Assembly: GCA_965226245.1 (NCBI GenBank)
Contig: CBDDCL010000015.1
Location: 4,774,001 to 4,838,000, forward strand
Direction of reading: 5' to 3'
Source: CBDCYS01 sp965226245
Lineage (GTDB): Bacteria > Acidobacteriota > Terriglobia > Bryobacterales > UBA6623
Length of the DNA stretch: 64,000 nt
In this document: positions 41,897-50,775 of the stretch, one piece after another
How the letters are laid out: every line of letters starts with the position of its first letter
How positions within the stretch are numbered: the stretch's first letter is position 1
The notes under the pieces: generated by a model
The model's database searches: none
The model's input: the letters and a program-made list of their open reading frames with translations, nothing else
What the model was told of the DNA's origin: nothing
Position numbers and translations under genes: made by a program

Positions 41897-42625
41897 CTAC
41901 TTCACGGCAGTCTTTTGAGTTTTCTTCAAGAAATAATCGATCAGCTCCGAGCTGGCGTTGTCCATCTCGACGTTGAAGCCCTGCACTTTGGAGTTGAAGT
42001 AGTTGTACATCCAGACGGCGGGAATGGCGACAAACAAACCGATCGCCGTCGCGACCAGCGCTTCGGAGATGCCGCCCGCCACCGCGCCCAGGCCCGTCGA
42101 CTTTTCCGTCGAGATCCCCTGGAAGGCGTTGATGATACCGACCACGGTACCGAACAAGCCGACGAACGGCGCGGTCGAGCCGATCGTAGCCAGGCCGCTA
42201 AGGCCGCGCGAAAGCTCGGCGTTGACAATGGCGTGGGCGCGTTCAAGAGCCCGCTGGGACGACTCGATCAATTCTCCTGGAATCTCGGTGCTCATCTCGT
42301 GAGCTCTGAACTCTTGGAGGCCCGCAACGACCACTTTGGCCAAGTGGCTCTTTTTGTGCCGGTCGGCGAGTTTCACCGCCTCATCGAGCTTGCCGTCACG
42401 CAGGGCCCCGGCCACTGACGGCGCGAATGCGCGTGACTGCTTCCTTGCGCCATTGAAAGCGATGTAGCGGTCAATCATCACACCGATCGACCAAGCCGAC
42501 ATCAGGAACAAGATGAATACTACCGCTCGAGCGGCGTAGCCCATTTGGTTCCACATCGAGATCATGTCAAAACCGATCTCTTGTTGCAGGAGTAGCATAC
42601 CCCAAAGCGAAAACTGCGTAAGCAT
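41897..42625 (-). CDS. exbB: MotA/TolQ/ExbB proton-channel protein
   Basis: The 242-residue inner-membrane protein has three hydrophobic segments: about 30-50 (AVVFILFLMSAWSIGVMID), and a pair near the C-terminus (LATIGSTAPFVGLFGTVVGI and LVATAIGLFVAIPAVWMYNY) with the conserved GLFGTV and A-T-A-G residues of the pore. It makes the proton-conducting pentamer around ExbD. It stands second in tonB-exbB-exbD-exbD. Confidence 0.94.
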   Translation of the reverse strand: MLTQFSLWGMLLLQQEIGFDMISMWNQMGYAARAVVFILFLMSAWSIGVMIDRYIAFNGARKQSRAFAPSVAGALRDGKLDEAVKLADRHKKSHLAKVVVAGLQEFRAHEMSTEIPGELIESSQRALERAHAIVNAELSRGLSGLATIGSTAPFVGLFGTVVGIINAFQGISTEKSTGLGAVAGGISEALVATAIGLFVAIPAVWMYNYFNSKVQGFNVEMDNASSELIDYFLKKTQKTAVK

Positions 42626-42723
42626 AAATCCTTCCTCCTATTCCTCGAGTCTAAAAACACAGCGCTTACGGCTTGGTCCTCGCCCAAACCACGCTGCAAA
42701 AAATCTCCCGAGACCGCGCCCGC

Positions 42724-43473
42724 TTACCCGCTAAGCGTAAAGTTGACGTCGACCTGGGTCACAACTTCCACCGGCTGCCCATTGAGCAGGGTGGGTCTGT
42801 AGCGCCACTGCTTTACCGCCGACAAGGCAGAAGGAATCAGCAGCGGATGGCCGCTGAGAACTTCCAGTTTCTGGATGGTTCCGTCCTTGGCGATGATGGC
42901 GGTCAGCTTGACAGTGCCCTGAATCCTGGCCTGGCGAGCCAGCGGGGGATAGACCGGCCGCACCTGACGAACCAGGTTTGCCCTCTGCACCGAGCCGCCG
43001 ACGCGGATCCGCTTAGGCGGCGGCGGTGCTTTCTTCTTCACCGGAGGCGGCGGCGGCGGCGCTACCATGGGCGTGCTCGAAATAATGCTGCCAATCACGC
43101 CTCCCAAAACACCGCCGAATGCGCCTCCGGGAACACCGCCAACCACACCCGCGATGCTGGCAACGGGCGCCGCCTCCTCTTCAAAGATCGCAACGTCTTC
43201 AGGAATATCGACCGGCTGGACTAGTTTACCCGTATCAAACTCGCGCGGCGCAATCTTCGGTTGGACGGTCACCGGAGGCGGCGGAGGCGGCGGGGGCGGC
43301 GGAGGCGCCACCAAAAACGTCATCAGCTCCGTCGCCGGCAGGCCGGCATAATTCAGCAAGGGGATGAGAATTGCCACGCCCACAAACAACATCTGGAGAG
43401 TGAACGATGCCAGTACCGCCCACGAAGTTCTAGTCTTTCCTATCGCCGTATCCAATACGCTTTGTTCGAACAT
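42724..43473 (-). CDS. tonB: TonB-family energy transducer
   Basis: The 249-residue protein has an N-terminal membrane anchor (about 20-40, LASFTLQMLFVGVAILIPLL), an eleven-proline run with further P-rich segments that span the periplasm, and a C-terminal TonB domain (GTVKLTAIIAKDGTIQKLEV, AVKQWRYRPTLLNGQPV). It transfers energy from ExbB/ExbD to outer-membrane receptors. A TonB-dependent receptor remnant exists at 7644-9655, but working receptors must be encoded elsewhere. It lies 83 bp after secF in the same direction. Confidence 0.94.
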   Translation of the reverse strand: MFEQSVLDTAIGKTRTSWAVLASFTLQMLFVGVAILIPLLNYAGLPATELMTFLVAPPPPPPPPPPPVTVQPKIAPREFDTGKLVQPVDIPEDVAIFEEEAAPVASIAGVVGGVPGGAFGGVLGGVIGSIISSTPMVAPPPPPPVKKKAPPPPKRIRVGGSVQRANLVRQVRPVYPPLARQARIQGTVKLTAIIAKDGTIQKLEVLSGHPLLIPSALSAVKQWRYRPTLLNGQPVEVVTQVDVNFTLSG

Positions 43474-43556
43474 AGTTCAGGACCTCCTTGTATCTCTTGC
43501 CGCCGAAACACGGCAGCTTGCTCGCGCTTCCGGGCCGCCTTTAGCAGGCGAACCCT

Positions 43557-44735
43557 TCAGCGATTCCGTCGTCCCCGGCCCGAGCGGGCGGCAACCAATC
43601 CTTGCCACCATAGCAGAATTGGGCTGGCGATGAAAACCGACGAGTACGTTCCCACGATCACTCCCACAACCAGGGCAAAGGAAAATCCCCGCAGAACTTC
43701 TCCGCCAAACAGGAACAAAGACAAAACCGCGACCAGCGTAAGCCCCGAAGTCAGCACCGTTCGAGCCAGAGTCTGGTTGATGCTGAGGTTCAATAATTTC
43801 TCCAGTGGCTGACGCCGTGTCAGCTTCAGATTCTCGCGGACCCGGTCAAAAATAACGATCGAGTCGTTCATCGAATAACCGACCAGCGTAAGCAGCCCCG
43901 CAACGACCGGCAACTCAATCTCCCTGTCAAACAGGGAAAAGAACCCCAGAGTGATAAACACGTCGTGGAATACCGCCGCGACGGCCGCTACCCCGTAGAT
44001 CCATTCAAAACGAAACGCGATGTAGACGAACATCCCTGCCAGCGCCCACAAAGTTGCGTTGCGAGCCTGGTCTTGAAGGTCGGCTCCAATCTTCGGACCG
44101 ACCACGCCGACACTGCGAATCGCGTAGGCTCCAGCGTAAGCGTCCTGCTGGAGCGCAACTATAATATCAGGATTCACCCCCTGAACGGAAGTCAATTCTG
44201 AAAAATCTTTTACGAGCCCGGAATGCGGCGGATCGTCCCGAAAGGCAATCAGCGTCTGAGCTGTCTCGCGCAGTTCTTCACTCGTCAGCCCCAGTCCGGC
44301 CACCCGATCGTTCTGCTGCAAGCGCTCTGCAAGAGACTCGGCGCCCGCCGTATTGAAATCGAACTTGTCCGCGTCACCGGGGTAGATGGAGTTGAGAGTC
44401 TCCATGATCCGCAACCTGCCGTTCGCCAGCTCCTCTTCCTCGCCCGACAGATCAAGATCGATCTTCAGCTCGTGGCTGCCGCCAATCTCAGTAAAGGGCT
44501 GCAGCGTGGACACGGCCAAACCTTTCTCCGTAAGCGCCGTCCGGATGCGGTTGACGTCGGGAGCTTCGGCAAACTTCACGTAAACCAGCGTTCCTCCCTT
44601 GAAGTCAATACCCATTCTGAGGCCACCCTTGGCCAGGACGCTTGCCAGCCCCACTAGGGCCAGTACGAGAGACAGACCCAAAAAGTACTTGCGACGACCG
44701 AGAAAGTCGATATCAGTAAGTTTGAATAGTTCCAT
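43557..44735 (-). CDS. secF: Protein translocase subunit SecF
   Basis: The 392-residue protein, with SecD, uses the proton gradient to help exported proteins leave the Sec channel. It has six membrane segments: one near residues 13-35, the periplasmic P1-type domain (GIDFKGGTLVYV), then five near the C-terminus with GYSMNDSIVIFDRVRENL, the family signature. I place the start at the ATG at 44735 (MELFKLTDIDFLG); an in-frame TTG at 44744 is less likely. No Shine-Dalgarno is visible. A perfect 10-bp inverted repeat (44733-44757) covers this start. Confidence 0.95.
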   Translation of the reverse strand: MELFKLTDIDFLGRRKYFLGLSLVLALVGLASVLAKGGLRMGIDFKGGTLVYVKFAEAPDVNRIRTALTEKGLAVSTLQPFTEIGGSHELKIDLDLSGEEEELANGRLRIMETLNSIYPGDADKFDFNTAGAESLAERLQQNDRVAGLGLTSEELRETAQTLIAFRDDPPHSGLVKDFSELTSVQGVNPDIIVALQQDAYAGAYAIRSVGVVGPKIGADLQDQARNATLWALAGMFVYIAFRFEWIYGVAAVAAVFHDVFITLGFFSLFDREIELPVVAGLLTLVGYSMNDSIVIFDRVRENLKLTRRQPLEKLLNLSINQTLARTVLTSGLTLVAVLSLFLFGGEVLRGFSFALVVGVIVGTYSSVFIASPILLWWQGLVAARSGRGRRNR

Positions 44736-44757
44736 CGATGACAATTGGTCATCGATG
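44733..44757 (-). promoter_or_regulatory. Hairpin over the secF start codon
   Basis: catcgatgac (44733-44742) and gtcatcgatg (44748-44757) are exact complements around a 5-bp loop. In the secF mRNA the hairpin would hold the AUG at 44735. The secD stop is 73 bp upstream of its outer edge, and no Shine-Dalgarno is seen, so folding could decide how often secF is translated. Confidence 0.5.
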
Positions 44758-44830
44758 TTCTAGACACCGATGACATCCAAAAAGTTCCCCGCGGCGAACA
44801 GGGTTTTTTCCTGCTGAGCGGCTGCGGAGG

Positions 44831-46459
44831 CTAGATGCTCAGTTCCCGCACCTTCTGTTTCCCCGAGAGCCCGAAGTCGAAAATAAGCCGTGAAACGAAA
44901 ACGGACGTGAAAAGATTCGCCAGCAGACCGACGCCCAGCGTGACCGCAAACCCGCGAACCGGCCCGCGCCCGAAAGCAAAAAGAAAAGCGGCCGCGATGA
45001 TCGTCGTTAAGTTCGTATCGATGATCGTCAAGAAAGCTTTGCTGAAACCGGCGTTCAGCGCCGCGATGACAGCTTTGCCGGCTTTCAGCTCTTCCCGAAT
45101 TCTCTCGAAGATCAGCACATTGGCATCGACCGCCATGCCGATCGTCAAGATAATTCCGGCAATCCCGGGCAAGGTGAGCACCAGGCCGAAGTAACTCAAG
45201 ACCGCTATCAGAATCAGCAGATTGAGCAGCAGCGCCACAACCGCGTTGATGCCCGATCTGCCATAGTAGACCACCATCAAGATCACGACCAGCGCCATGC
45301 CCAGCAGCGAACTGCGAACGCCCTGCTGGATCGAGTCCGCGCCGAGTGATGCTCCAACGGTTCGTTGCTCCAGAAACTCCACGCTCGCCGGGAGCGACCC
45401 CGCCCGCAAAACCAGTGCCAGGTCCGTAGCCTCCTGCTGGCTGAGGCCCATGATGCGGCCCTCATCCTCAATCCGGTCTTGGATCGTAGCAACGTTCACG
45501 ATACGGTTGTCGAGGACGACCGACAGTCTTCCCTGCCCGATCCGCGCTTGCGTGAAGTCGCCGAAGCGAAAACCGGCTTCGCGCGACAGGCTGAAACGTG
45601 CTTCCCACTGATTCGTTTGGGGGTCGCGGCCCGCGGACGCATTCCTGAGGTCGCGGCCGGTAACCACCGGCGTCCGCGTCAAAATGTACCACTGCCGCAG
45701 GGACTGGCCGCCGGAACTTCTGGTCCGCTCGCTCAGAATTTCGCTATTCGGCGGCAGGATTCCGCCGCTGTTGCTCAGCGTCTGCTCGCGGCTCATGAAG
45801 GGGCCATCCAAGACTTCCTGGATTTCGAGCAGCGCCGTCATCTGCAGGATTTCCATCACCCGGGCGGGATCGCTGAGGCCCGGCAACTGGACCAAGATCT
45901 CATACTCCGCGTCAGCCCGGCCATGCTGCTGGATAACCGGCTCAGTCAGACCAAGGCCGTTCACGCGGTTTTCGATGGTGGTGATCGCCTGCGTCACCGT
46001 GTTGCCCTTGATCGCGGCTAGCGTCGAGGGCCGCATCGTGAGCTTGTAGGTGGTCGAATCCACGGAAGAGTGCAGCCACTCAATGAAGACTTCGTCGATC
46101 GTCGAACGAAAATCGCCGCTACTCTCCGTCGGTACTCCCGAAACGGTCAGGGCGATGGAGTCGGCCTCCTCAATGGTCTGAGGATCGTTGCGCTCGATCG
46201 AGCCGAACAAAATGCCCTGACGGTTGAGGTCCTCGCGGAGGCGCGCGATCATTTGGTCGGCCTCGGCGCGGATCGCATCCTGCACCTGAACCTGCAGGAT
46301 CAAGTGCGTTCCGCCCTTGAGGTCGAGGCCGAGCGGGATGTTGTCCGCGACGTTTTGCCTCAGCTCATCGAGAGACGACGGAATACCGATCACTCCGTAG
46401 AGGCACACCAAAGTGATGGCGACGACCAAGGCCAGTTTTTGCCAAAGCTTGCTTGTCAT
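44831..46459 (-). CDS. secD: Protein translocase subunit SecD
   Basis: The 542-residue protein has six membrane segments: one at the N-terminus (LALVVAITLVCLYGVIGI), the large periplasmic P1 domain with GLDLKGGTHLILQV, and five near the C-terminus with GMAVDANVLIFERIREEL, the family motif. The long P1 head (about 30-360) is normal for SecD that is separate from SecF. It starts at the ATG at 46459, 49 bp after yajC, and is followed by secF. The order tgt-yajC-secD-secF is widely conserved. Confidence 0.96.
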   Translation of the reverse strand: MTSKLWQKLALVVAITLVCLYGVIGIPSSLDELRQNVADNIPLGLDLKGGTHLILQVQVQDAIRAEADQMIARLREDLNRQGILFGSIERNDPQTIEEADSIALTVSGVPTESSGDFRSTIDEVFIEWLHSSVDSTTYKLTMRPSTLAAIKGNTVTQAITTIENRVNGLGLTEPVIQQHGRADAEYEILVQLPGLSDPARVMEILQMTALLEIQEVLDGPFMSREQTLSNSGGILPPNSEILSERTRSSGGQSLRQWYILTRTPVVTGRDLRNASAGRDPQTNQWEARFSLSREAGFRFGDFTQARIGQGRLSVVLDNRIVNVATIQDRIEDEGRIMGLSQQEATDLALVLRAGSLPASVEFLEQRTVGASLGADSIQQGVRSSLLGMALVVILMVVYYGRSGINAVVALLLNLLILIAVLSYFGLVLTLPGIAGIILTIGMAVDANVLIFERIREELKAGKAVIAALNAGFSKAFLTIIDTNLTTIIAAAFLFAFGRGPVRGFAVTLGVGLLANLFTSVFVSRLIFDFGLSGKQKVRELSI

Positions 46460-46508
46460 GGGACCTTACGGATTCTCCTGAGAAAACAGCGTGGACGAGA
46501 GCGCGCTT

Positions 46509-46862
46509 CTATTTCTTCTCCTCGGGTGACTCATTGACCAGGGCCGTCACGGCGTTGCGGGAGAACTGCAGCTTGACGTTTTCGGGTTTCACGCGCAACG
46601 TGACCGTATTGTCGTCGCCCAGCGCAACCACGGTTCCGAGGACTCCGCCGTTTGTTACCACCTTGTCGCCGTTCTTCAAATTCTGCAGCATCGAATCCAG
46701 TTTGCGCTGCTTCCTGCGCATGGGCAAGAACAGCACCAAGTAGAAGATCACCACCATCATGATGATGGGGACCAGCGGACCCCCGAAGGGACTCGTGGCC
46801 TGCAGGAAAGCCCAAGGGGCCCCGCCGGCAAGCCAATCGAAGTGCGACAACCCTACCCACAT
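46509..46862 (-). CDS. yajC: Preprotein translocase accessory subunit YajC
   Basis: The 117-residue protein has one membrane helix (GPLVPIIMMVVIFYLVLFLP) followed by the basic MRRKQRKLDSML and NGDKVVTNGGVLGTVVALGD, which are the YajC signatures. It forms a complex with SecD and SecF. The N-terminus is about 25 residues longer than in E. coli YajC. It starts at the ATG at 46862. Confidence 0.95.
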   Translation of the reverse strand: MWVGLSHFDWLAGGAPWAFLQATSPFGGPLVPIIMMVVIFYLVLFLPMRRKQRKLDSMLQNLKNGDKVVTNGGVLGTVVALGDDNTVTLRVKPENVKLQFSRNAVTALVNESPEEKK

Positions 46863-47036
46863 CGTTCGTTGCGTATCCTCTTTTGCCGTCCACCCGTGTA
46901 TGCCGCACGCCCATGGATTTCACACAGACCGGCTTATGGTTCCAGCCAGCCACGGATTTCCAGGGGACTTTCGGCCTTAAGTGCCTACATCATGAGATTC
47001 GTGTCAAACGTGGCAGAAAATTCGGGAACCAGTTTC

Positions 47037-47133
47037 AGAGCCCCAACCGTCAGGGAGGGGTTAGCCGCTTCGACGCGCCTCATCCGACAGCGCCCACGCT
47101 CCCCCTTTTGGTTGCGGCTCGTCCGCGTCAGGA
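47037..47133 (+). repeat. Dispersed repeat, copy B
   Basis: Same-strand copy of the repeat at 7548-7643, preceded at about 47011 by the ggcagaaaattcgggaacca core that also precedes copy A. It fills most of the 300-bp gap between yajC and tgt, so the usual tgt-yajC linkage is interrupted here by a repeat. Confidence 0.72.
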
Positions 47134-47161
47134 TCTTTCGACCTGCCAGGAGCGAGAATGG

Positions 47162-48373
47162 CTACTCGCTCTGAGCGGTGGCAGAGCGAATGCGAGCTAA
47201 GTAAGCAGGCAACTGTCCAATGAGTATAGCTTCGCGAATCCGCCGCAGCCTGTCAAGGTATATCGCCAAATTATGAAAAGTGGCCAAAGTGCAAAATAGC
47301 ATCTCCCGGGCCAAAAATAGATGCCGCAGGTACGCTCGTGAATGGTTGCGGCAAGTGTAGCAGGAGCAGTTTTCGTCGATCGGCCGGGGATCATCCGCCC
47401 AGCGGCTGTGCTTGATGATGATCCGGCCCCCGGTCGTAAAGAAGTATCCATTGCGCGCGTTGCGGGTCGGCAGAACGCAGTCCATCATGTCGGCGCCGCG
47501 GGCGACGTACTCGCCCAGCTCGTCCAGCATTCCCACGCCCATCACATAGCGGGGGCTATCACGCGGCAGGATGTCCTCGGTGGCCTCGACCATCTCCAGG
47601 CTGAGCGCGCGCGGCTCGCCGACCGACAGGCCGCCGATCGCGTATCCAGGGGCATCGAGTTCACGGAGACGCCGGGCGCATTCGCGCCGCAGGTCGGCGA
47701 ACATCGAACCCTGAACGATCGGAAACAGCACTGGCTCACGCGCGCCAGCTTGCCGCGCAGGCTCTCCAGACGGCGGTTCACCTGCACGAACCGATTCATT
47801 CACGCTCGTCTCACACCCGCTGATTTGAGCCCACTGCGCCATCCCGCGCCCAGCCCACAGGATGGTCCGCTGCATCGAAGCTCGCGCGCACTCGCGACTG
47901 ACGGGATATTCCGTGCACTCGTCCAATACCATCATGATGTCGCTCCCGAGCGCTCGCTGAACCTCGACGGCCGACTCCGGCGTGAAGGTGTGTTCGGAAC
48001 CGTCGAGATGAGAGCGAAAAACGACACCGTCATCGCTGATCTTGCGAAGCGAGCTGAGGCTAAAGACCTGGAAGCCGCCGGAGTCAGTCAGGATGGCGCC
48101 CGGCCAATTGATGAAACGGTGCAGCCCGCCGAGTTTGGCTATTGTTTCGTGTCCAGGACGCAAATACAGGTGGTAGGTATTGCCGAGAATAATCCGCGCG
48201 CCCAGCTCCTCGCCGAGCATCTTCTGGGTGAGGCCTTTGACGGTTCCTTGCGTTCCCACCGGCATGAACACGGGAGTTTCAATCGTGCCGTGGGGGGTGT
48301 GCAGCAAGCCGGCCCGTGCACGAGTGTGAGGACACTCGGCTACGACTTCGAAGTGGGGCTTGTTGTCAGACAA
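47162..48373 (-). CDS. tgt: tRNA-guanine transglycosylase (queuine tRNA-ribosyltransferase)
   Basis: The 403-residue enzyme replaces the anticodon guanine of Asp, Asn, His and Tyr tRNAs with the queuosine precursor preQ1. Evidence: TPVFMPVGTQGTVKGLT, ILTDSGGFQVFSL with the catalytic region's Asp, MVLDECTEYP, YAIGGLSVGEP, and the zinc site CSCYTCRNHSRAYLRHL. Between WAQISGC and PVLFPIVQG there is an insert of about 27 residues (Ser/Gly/Pro/Arg-rich, ETSVNESVRAGEPPSGEP and on) that I do not know from other Tgt proteins. It leads the tgt-yajC-secDF series. Confidence 0.95.
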   Translation of the reverse strand: MSDNKPHFEVVAECPHTRARAGLLHTPHGTIETPVFMPVGTQGTVKGLTQKMLGEELGARIILGNTYHLYLRPGHETIAKLGGLHRFINWPGAILTDSGGFQVFSLSSLRKISDDGVVFRSHLDGSEHTFTPESAVEVQRALGSDIMMVLDECTEYPVSRECARASMQRTILWAGRGMAQWAQISGCETSVNESVRAGEPPSGEPARQAGAREPVLFPIVQGSMFADLRRECARRLRELDAPGYAIGGLSVGEPRALSLEMVEATEDILPRDSPRYVMGVGMLDELGEYVARGADMMDCVLPTRNARNGYFFTTGGRIIIKHSRWADDPRPIDENCSCYTCRNHSRAYLRHLFLAREMLFCTLATFHNLAIYLDRLRRIREAILIGQLPAYLARIRSATAQSE

Positions 48374-48408
48374 AGTTCATTTCAGGCTAGCAGCAGCCGT
48401 GCAGCCAC

Positions 48409-48714
48409 CTACGCTTGTACCGACAAGATGTGCGCTACATCCCGAGCCCCATGAAGCACGGCCACGATCTGGAGGGGCCGAGTGCCCGGTCGATAGACAA
48501 CGAGATAGGACCGAACGGGCCAGAAGCGAAGGGTCTTGTCGGTCAAATCCTCCCGTCTGTGTCCGATATCGGGATTCCTGCCCAGCAGGCGGAAAGCCTC
48601 CCTGAACTCACGGGCTACGATACGAGCCCCGGAAGGACTTTGTTGTTTCAGATACCAGGACCGAATCTCATCAAGGTGGGCTTTGGCTCGCGGAGCGAGG
48701 CGATAGCCGCTCAT
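48409..48714 (-). CDS. parE: ParE/RelE-type toxin
   Basis: The 101-residue protein has the ParE fold: YRLAPRAKAHLDEIRSWYL at the N-terminus, FREAFRLLGRNPDIGHRRED in the middle and FWPVRSYLVVYRPG, then a basic end. ParE toxins act on DNA gyrase. Its ATG overlaps the stop of the upstream antitoxin gene (4 bp), so the two are co-translated. Good length for the family. It might be a RelE-type RNase; the motif mix favours ParE. Confidence 0.85.
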   Translation of the reverse strand: MSGYRLAPRAKAHLDEIRSWYLKQQSPSGARIVAREFREAFRLLGRNPDIGHRREDLTDKTLRFWPVRSYLVVYRPGTRPLQIVAVLHGARDVAHILSVQA

Positions 48715-48989
48715 CGAGCGGACTCAGCCTTCTCGGCTTCGTCAATCTCGGCTTCAAATCGTGTCATGAATTCTTCACCGTCCACCCACTCGGTGTTCGG
48801 GTCATTCGCTTCCGCCCAGCATTCGTCGAGGAGCTTACGGATTCGCCGGCGTTCGTGCTGATCGAGCAGATCCCGTTCTCGGAGGATCCGAAGCGCATCA
48901 GCCACAACGGCATCAGGGTTGGGGTATTGCCCGCTGCTGACCTTCCCTTCCACCAATCTTTGGTCGGCCGGGCTAAGCGTCACGCTCAT
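48711..48989 (-). CDS. parD: ParD-like antitoxin
   Basis: The 92-residue protein starts best at the ATG at 48989 (MSVTLSPADQRLVEGKVSSG); the longer frame to 49067 has no family support. The N-terminal ribbon-helix-helix (VTLSPADQ, PNPDAVVADALRIL) binds its own operator, and the acidic C-terminal half should wrap the toxin. Antitoxin first, toxin second, with a 4-bp overlap, is the classical order. Autoregulation through the promoter region upstream of 48989 is expected. Confidence 0.85.
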   Translation of the reverse strand: MSVTLSPADQRLVEGKVSSGQYPNPDAVVADALRILRERDLLDQHERRRIRKLLDECWAEANDPNTEWVDGEEFMTRFEAEIDEAEKAESAR

Positions 48990-49363
48990 GCTGTGTCCCT
49001 TTTCAGGATTTCTATTCTCACAATATAGCAGTGACTTAAGCGGTTCCACGCAGTCCGGCCAGCCCACCCTCTGTCATTGACGCCAGTATGTTCCAAAAAT
49101 GATGTCCGCCCACCCCCCCAGCGGCAACTCCATGTTGGCTAACGTACAAGCTGAGCGGTGTCGCGGGAAGCCACCCGCAAGCAACTGTGCTAAGCGCCTC
49201 GGGGTTTCTCAATAGTTCGGTCCTGCGGACATCCGCGCGTCTGAGGAGTAAGCCCGGCACGCGAAACATCGGCGTGGGCTTGCGGTGCGTTTGGAGCGGT
49301 CCAGAGTGATACCGATCTCGGGATCAGCGCAAGCCTCCAGCGTGTGTCAAGGGACGCGAAGTC
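48990..49363. other. Intergenic region
   Basis: No recognisable gene. It should hold the parD promoter on the minus strand near 49000 (AT-rich ctattctcacaatatagcag on the plus strand). A 77-codon minus-strand frame (49036-49269) does not look like a known protein. Confidence 0.4.
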
Positions 49364-50305
49364 TTAGCGCAGTTTCGTCGGCGCCCCGCCGTTCTCTTTG
49401 CTGCGCAGCGCGGCGTCCATGAAAGCGAAGATCTCGAGCGTTTCCTCGTTCGGCACCGGCGGGACTCGGGTCTGGAAGAACTTGACGACGGCTCGCATCA
49501 ACGGCGGATAAGCCCCCCCGACCTGGCCGGCGATCTTGATCTCTTTGTCTCCATAAACGACCGCGCCATATCCTCGTTTGCCATCGCGAATCGTTCGCAC
49601 CGTTCCCAGGCGGCCGCCTTTCCAGGTCCCGACGATCACGCCGGCGCCGTCGGTGTAGATTCGAGTCACCGATTGGCATCCAGTTCCCATCAGGCTGAAC
49701 AGCAGCTCGACGGGATGGATTCCATACCAGGAAAGATCGAGGTGATGAGTCGGCTCAATCGGGGCCGGCCCCCAGGTGATCACGCCGTGAGGCGCGGGAA
49801 GTTTCACCTTTTGGGCAGCGGAGTCGTAGCGAACGCTCGACGCGCTCCACCAGGGAACACCGTGTTTCTTACCCAGGCGGGCAATTTCCCGGGCGTCTTC
49901 GAGCGAAGCGGCCAACGGCTTGTCGATGAATACCGGCAGACCGGCCTCGAAAACGGGTTTCACCTGCTCCAAATGCTTGCGGCCGTCAACGCTCTCCAGC
50001 AACACTGCGTCGACTTTCGAGCAGAGAGTTCGAATGTCATCAACGATTTCGACACCAAATTCGTCCCGCAATTGGTTCGTGTATTTGCCCAACCGCTCAC
50101 GGCTGGAGGCGATGTCGGGGCTGCCCCCCGGATACGCCGCGACGACCTTTGCGCCAGGCACATGATCCGGGTCCGACGTGTTGTTGAGAATTCGCGTGAA
50201 CGCGGGGGCGTGTGAGGTGTCCAGCCCGATGATGCCCACTTTGATATCGGCGGCGGAAGCAGCGCCGGACAATAGCGCCAGAATGCAGAGTAATGTCTTG
50301 ATCAC
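49364..50305 (-). CDS. Exported Gfo/Idh/MocA-family oxidoreductase
   Basis: I start the 313-residue protein at the GTG at 50305 because it then begins with a signal peptide (MIKTLLCILALLSGAASAA) directly before the Rossmann start DIKVGIIGLDTSHAPAF. VDAVLLESVDGRKHLEQV and FIDKPLAASLEDAREI (the family's E/D-K-P motif) follow. The C-terminal half is the substrate-binding sheet. Exported members act on sugars or similar compounds with tightly bound NAD(P). The GxxGxDT instead of the full GxGxxG motif is common in the exported group. Substrate unknown. Confidence 0.85.
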   Translation of the reverse strand: MIKTLLCILALLSGAASAADIKVGIIGLDTSHAPAFTRILNNTSDPDHVPGAKVVAAYPGGSPDIASSRERLGKYTNQLRDEFGVEIVDDIRTLCSKVDAVLLESVDGRKHLEQVKPVFEAGLPVFIDKPLAASLEDAREIARLGKKHGVPWWSASSVRYDSAAQKVKLPAPHGVITWGPAPIEPTHHLDLSWYGIHPVELLFSLMGTGCQSVTRIYTDGAGVIVGTWKGGRLGTVRTIRDGKRGYGAVVYGDKEIKIAGQVGGAYPPLMRAVVKFFQTRVPPVPNEETLEIFAFMDAALRSKENGGAPTKLR

Positions 50306-50380
50306 GGCCCCATTGTACTCACTCACCCGGACCGCTTCGAGCAGGACGGTACACATTCTCGCCTCAAACTGCCTGCTCGT

Positions 50381-50761
50381 TCAAGTCCGGTCTTGGCGAT
50401 TGATCATGAAAGTCGCGGTGTACTCGAAGAAGGCACGCAAATACTCGGTGACCTCAGGCGGAAAGTTGGCTTCTTTCAGGGCCCCCTCCATGAGCTTCAT
50501 CCAGCGGTCGCGGGCACGCTGGTCGATCGCAAACGGCGCGTGCCGCATTCGCAGCCGGGGGTGCCCGCGCTGCTCGACATAGCGCATGGGCCCGCCGAAT
50601 CGCCCAATCAAGAAATCGCGAAGCCGTTGTTCGGCGTCCGCCAGATCTTCGGCCGGGTACATCGGACCCAGAATATCGTCCTTCGGAACCTGGCTGTAGA
50701 AAGCCGCGATGAGGCGCTCAAAGCCCTCCTCGCCGATGATGCTGTAGATGCGATCTTCCAT
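50381..50761 (-). CDS. Group II truncated haemoglobin
   Basis: The 126-residue globin shows the group II (GlbO-like) marks: PMYPAEDLADAEQRLRDFL, GRFGGPMRYVEQRGHPRLR and the haem ligand His in MRHAPFAI. A GEEGFERLIAAFYSQV segment forms the A-B helices. It binds oxygen or nitric oxide and is thought to protect respiration. The gene is 75 bp before the Gfo/Idh/MocA gene and 14 bp after the dehydrogenase stop, so the three may be co-transcribed. Confidence 0.92.
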   Translation of the reverse strand: MEDRIYSIIGEEGFERLIAAFYSQVPKDDILGPMYPAEDLADAEQRLRDFLIGRFGGPMRYVEQRGHPRLRMRHAPFAIDQRARDRWMKLMEGALKEANFPPEVTEYLRAFFEYTATFMINRQDRT

Positions 50762-50775
50762 TCCAAAGCGAAGTT

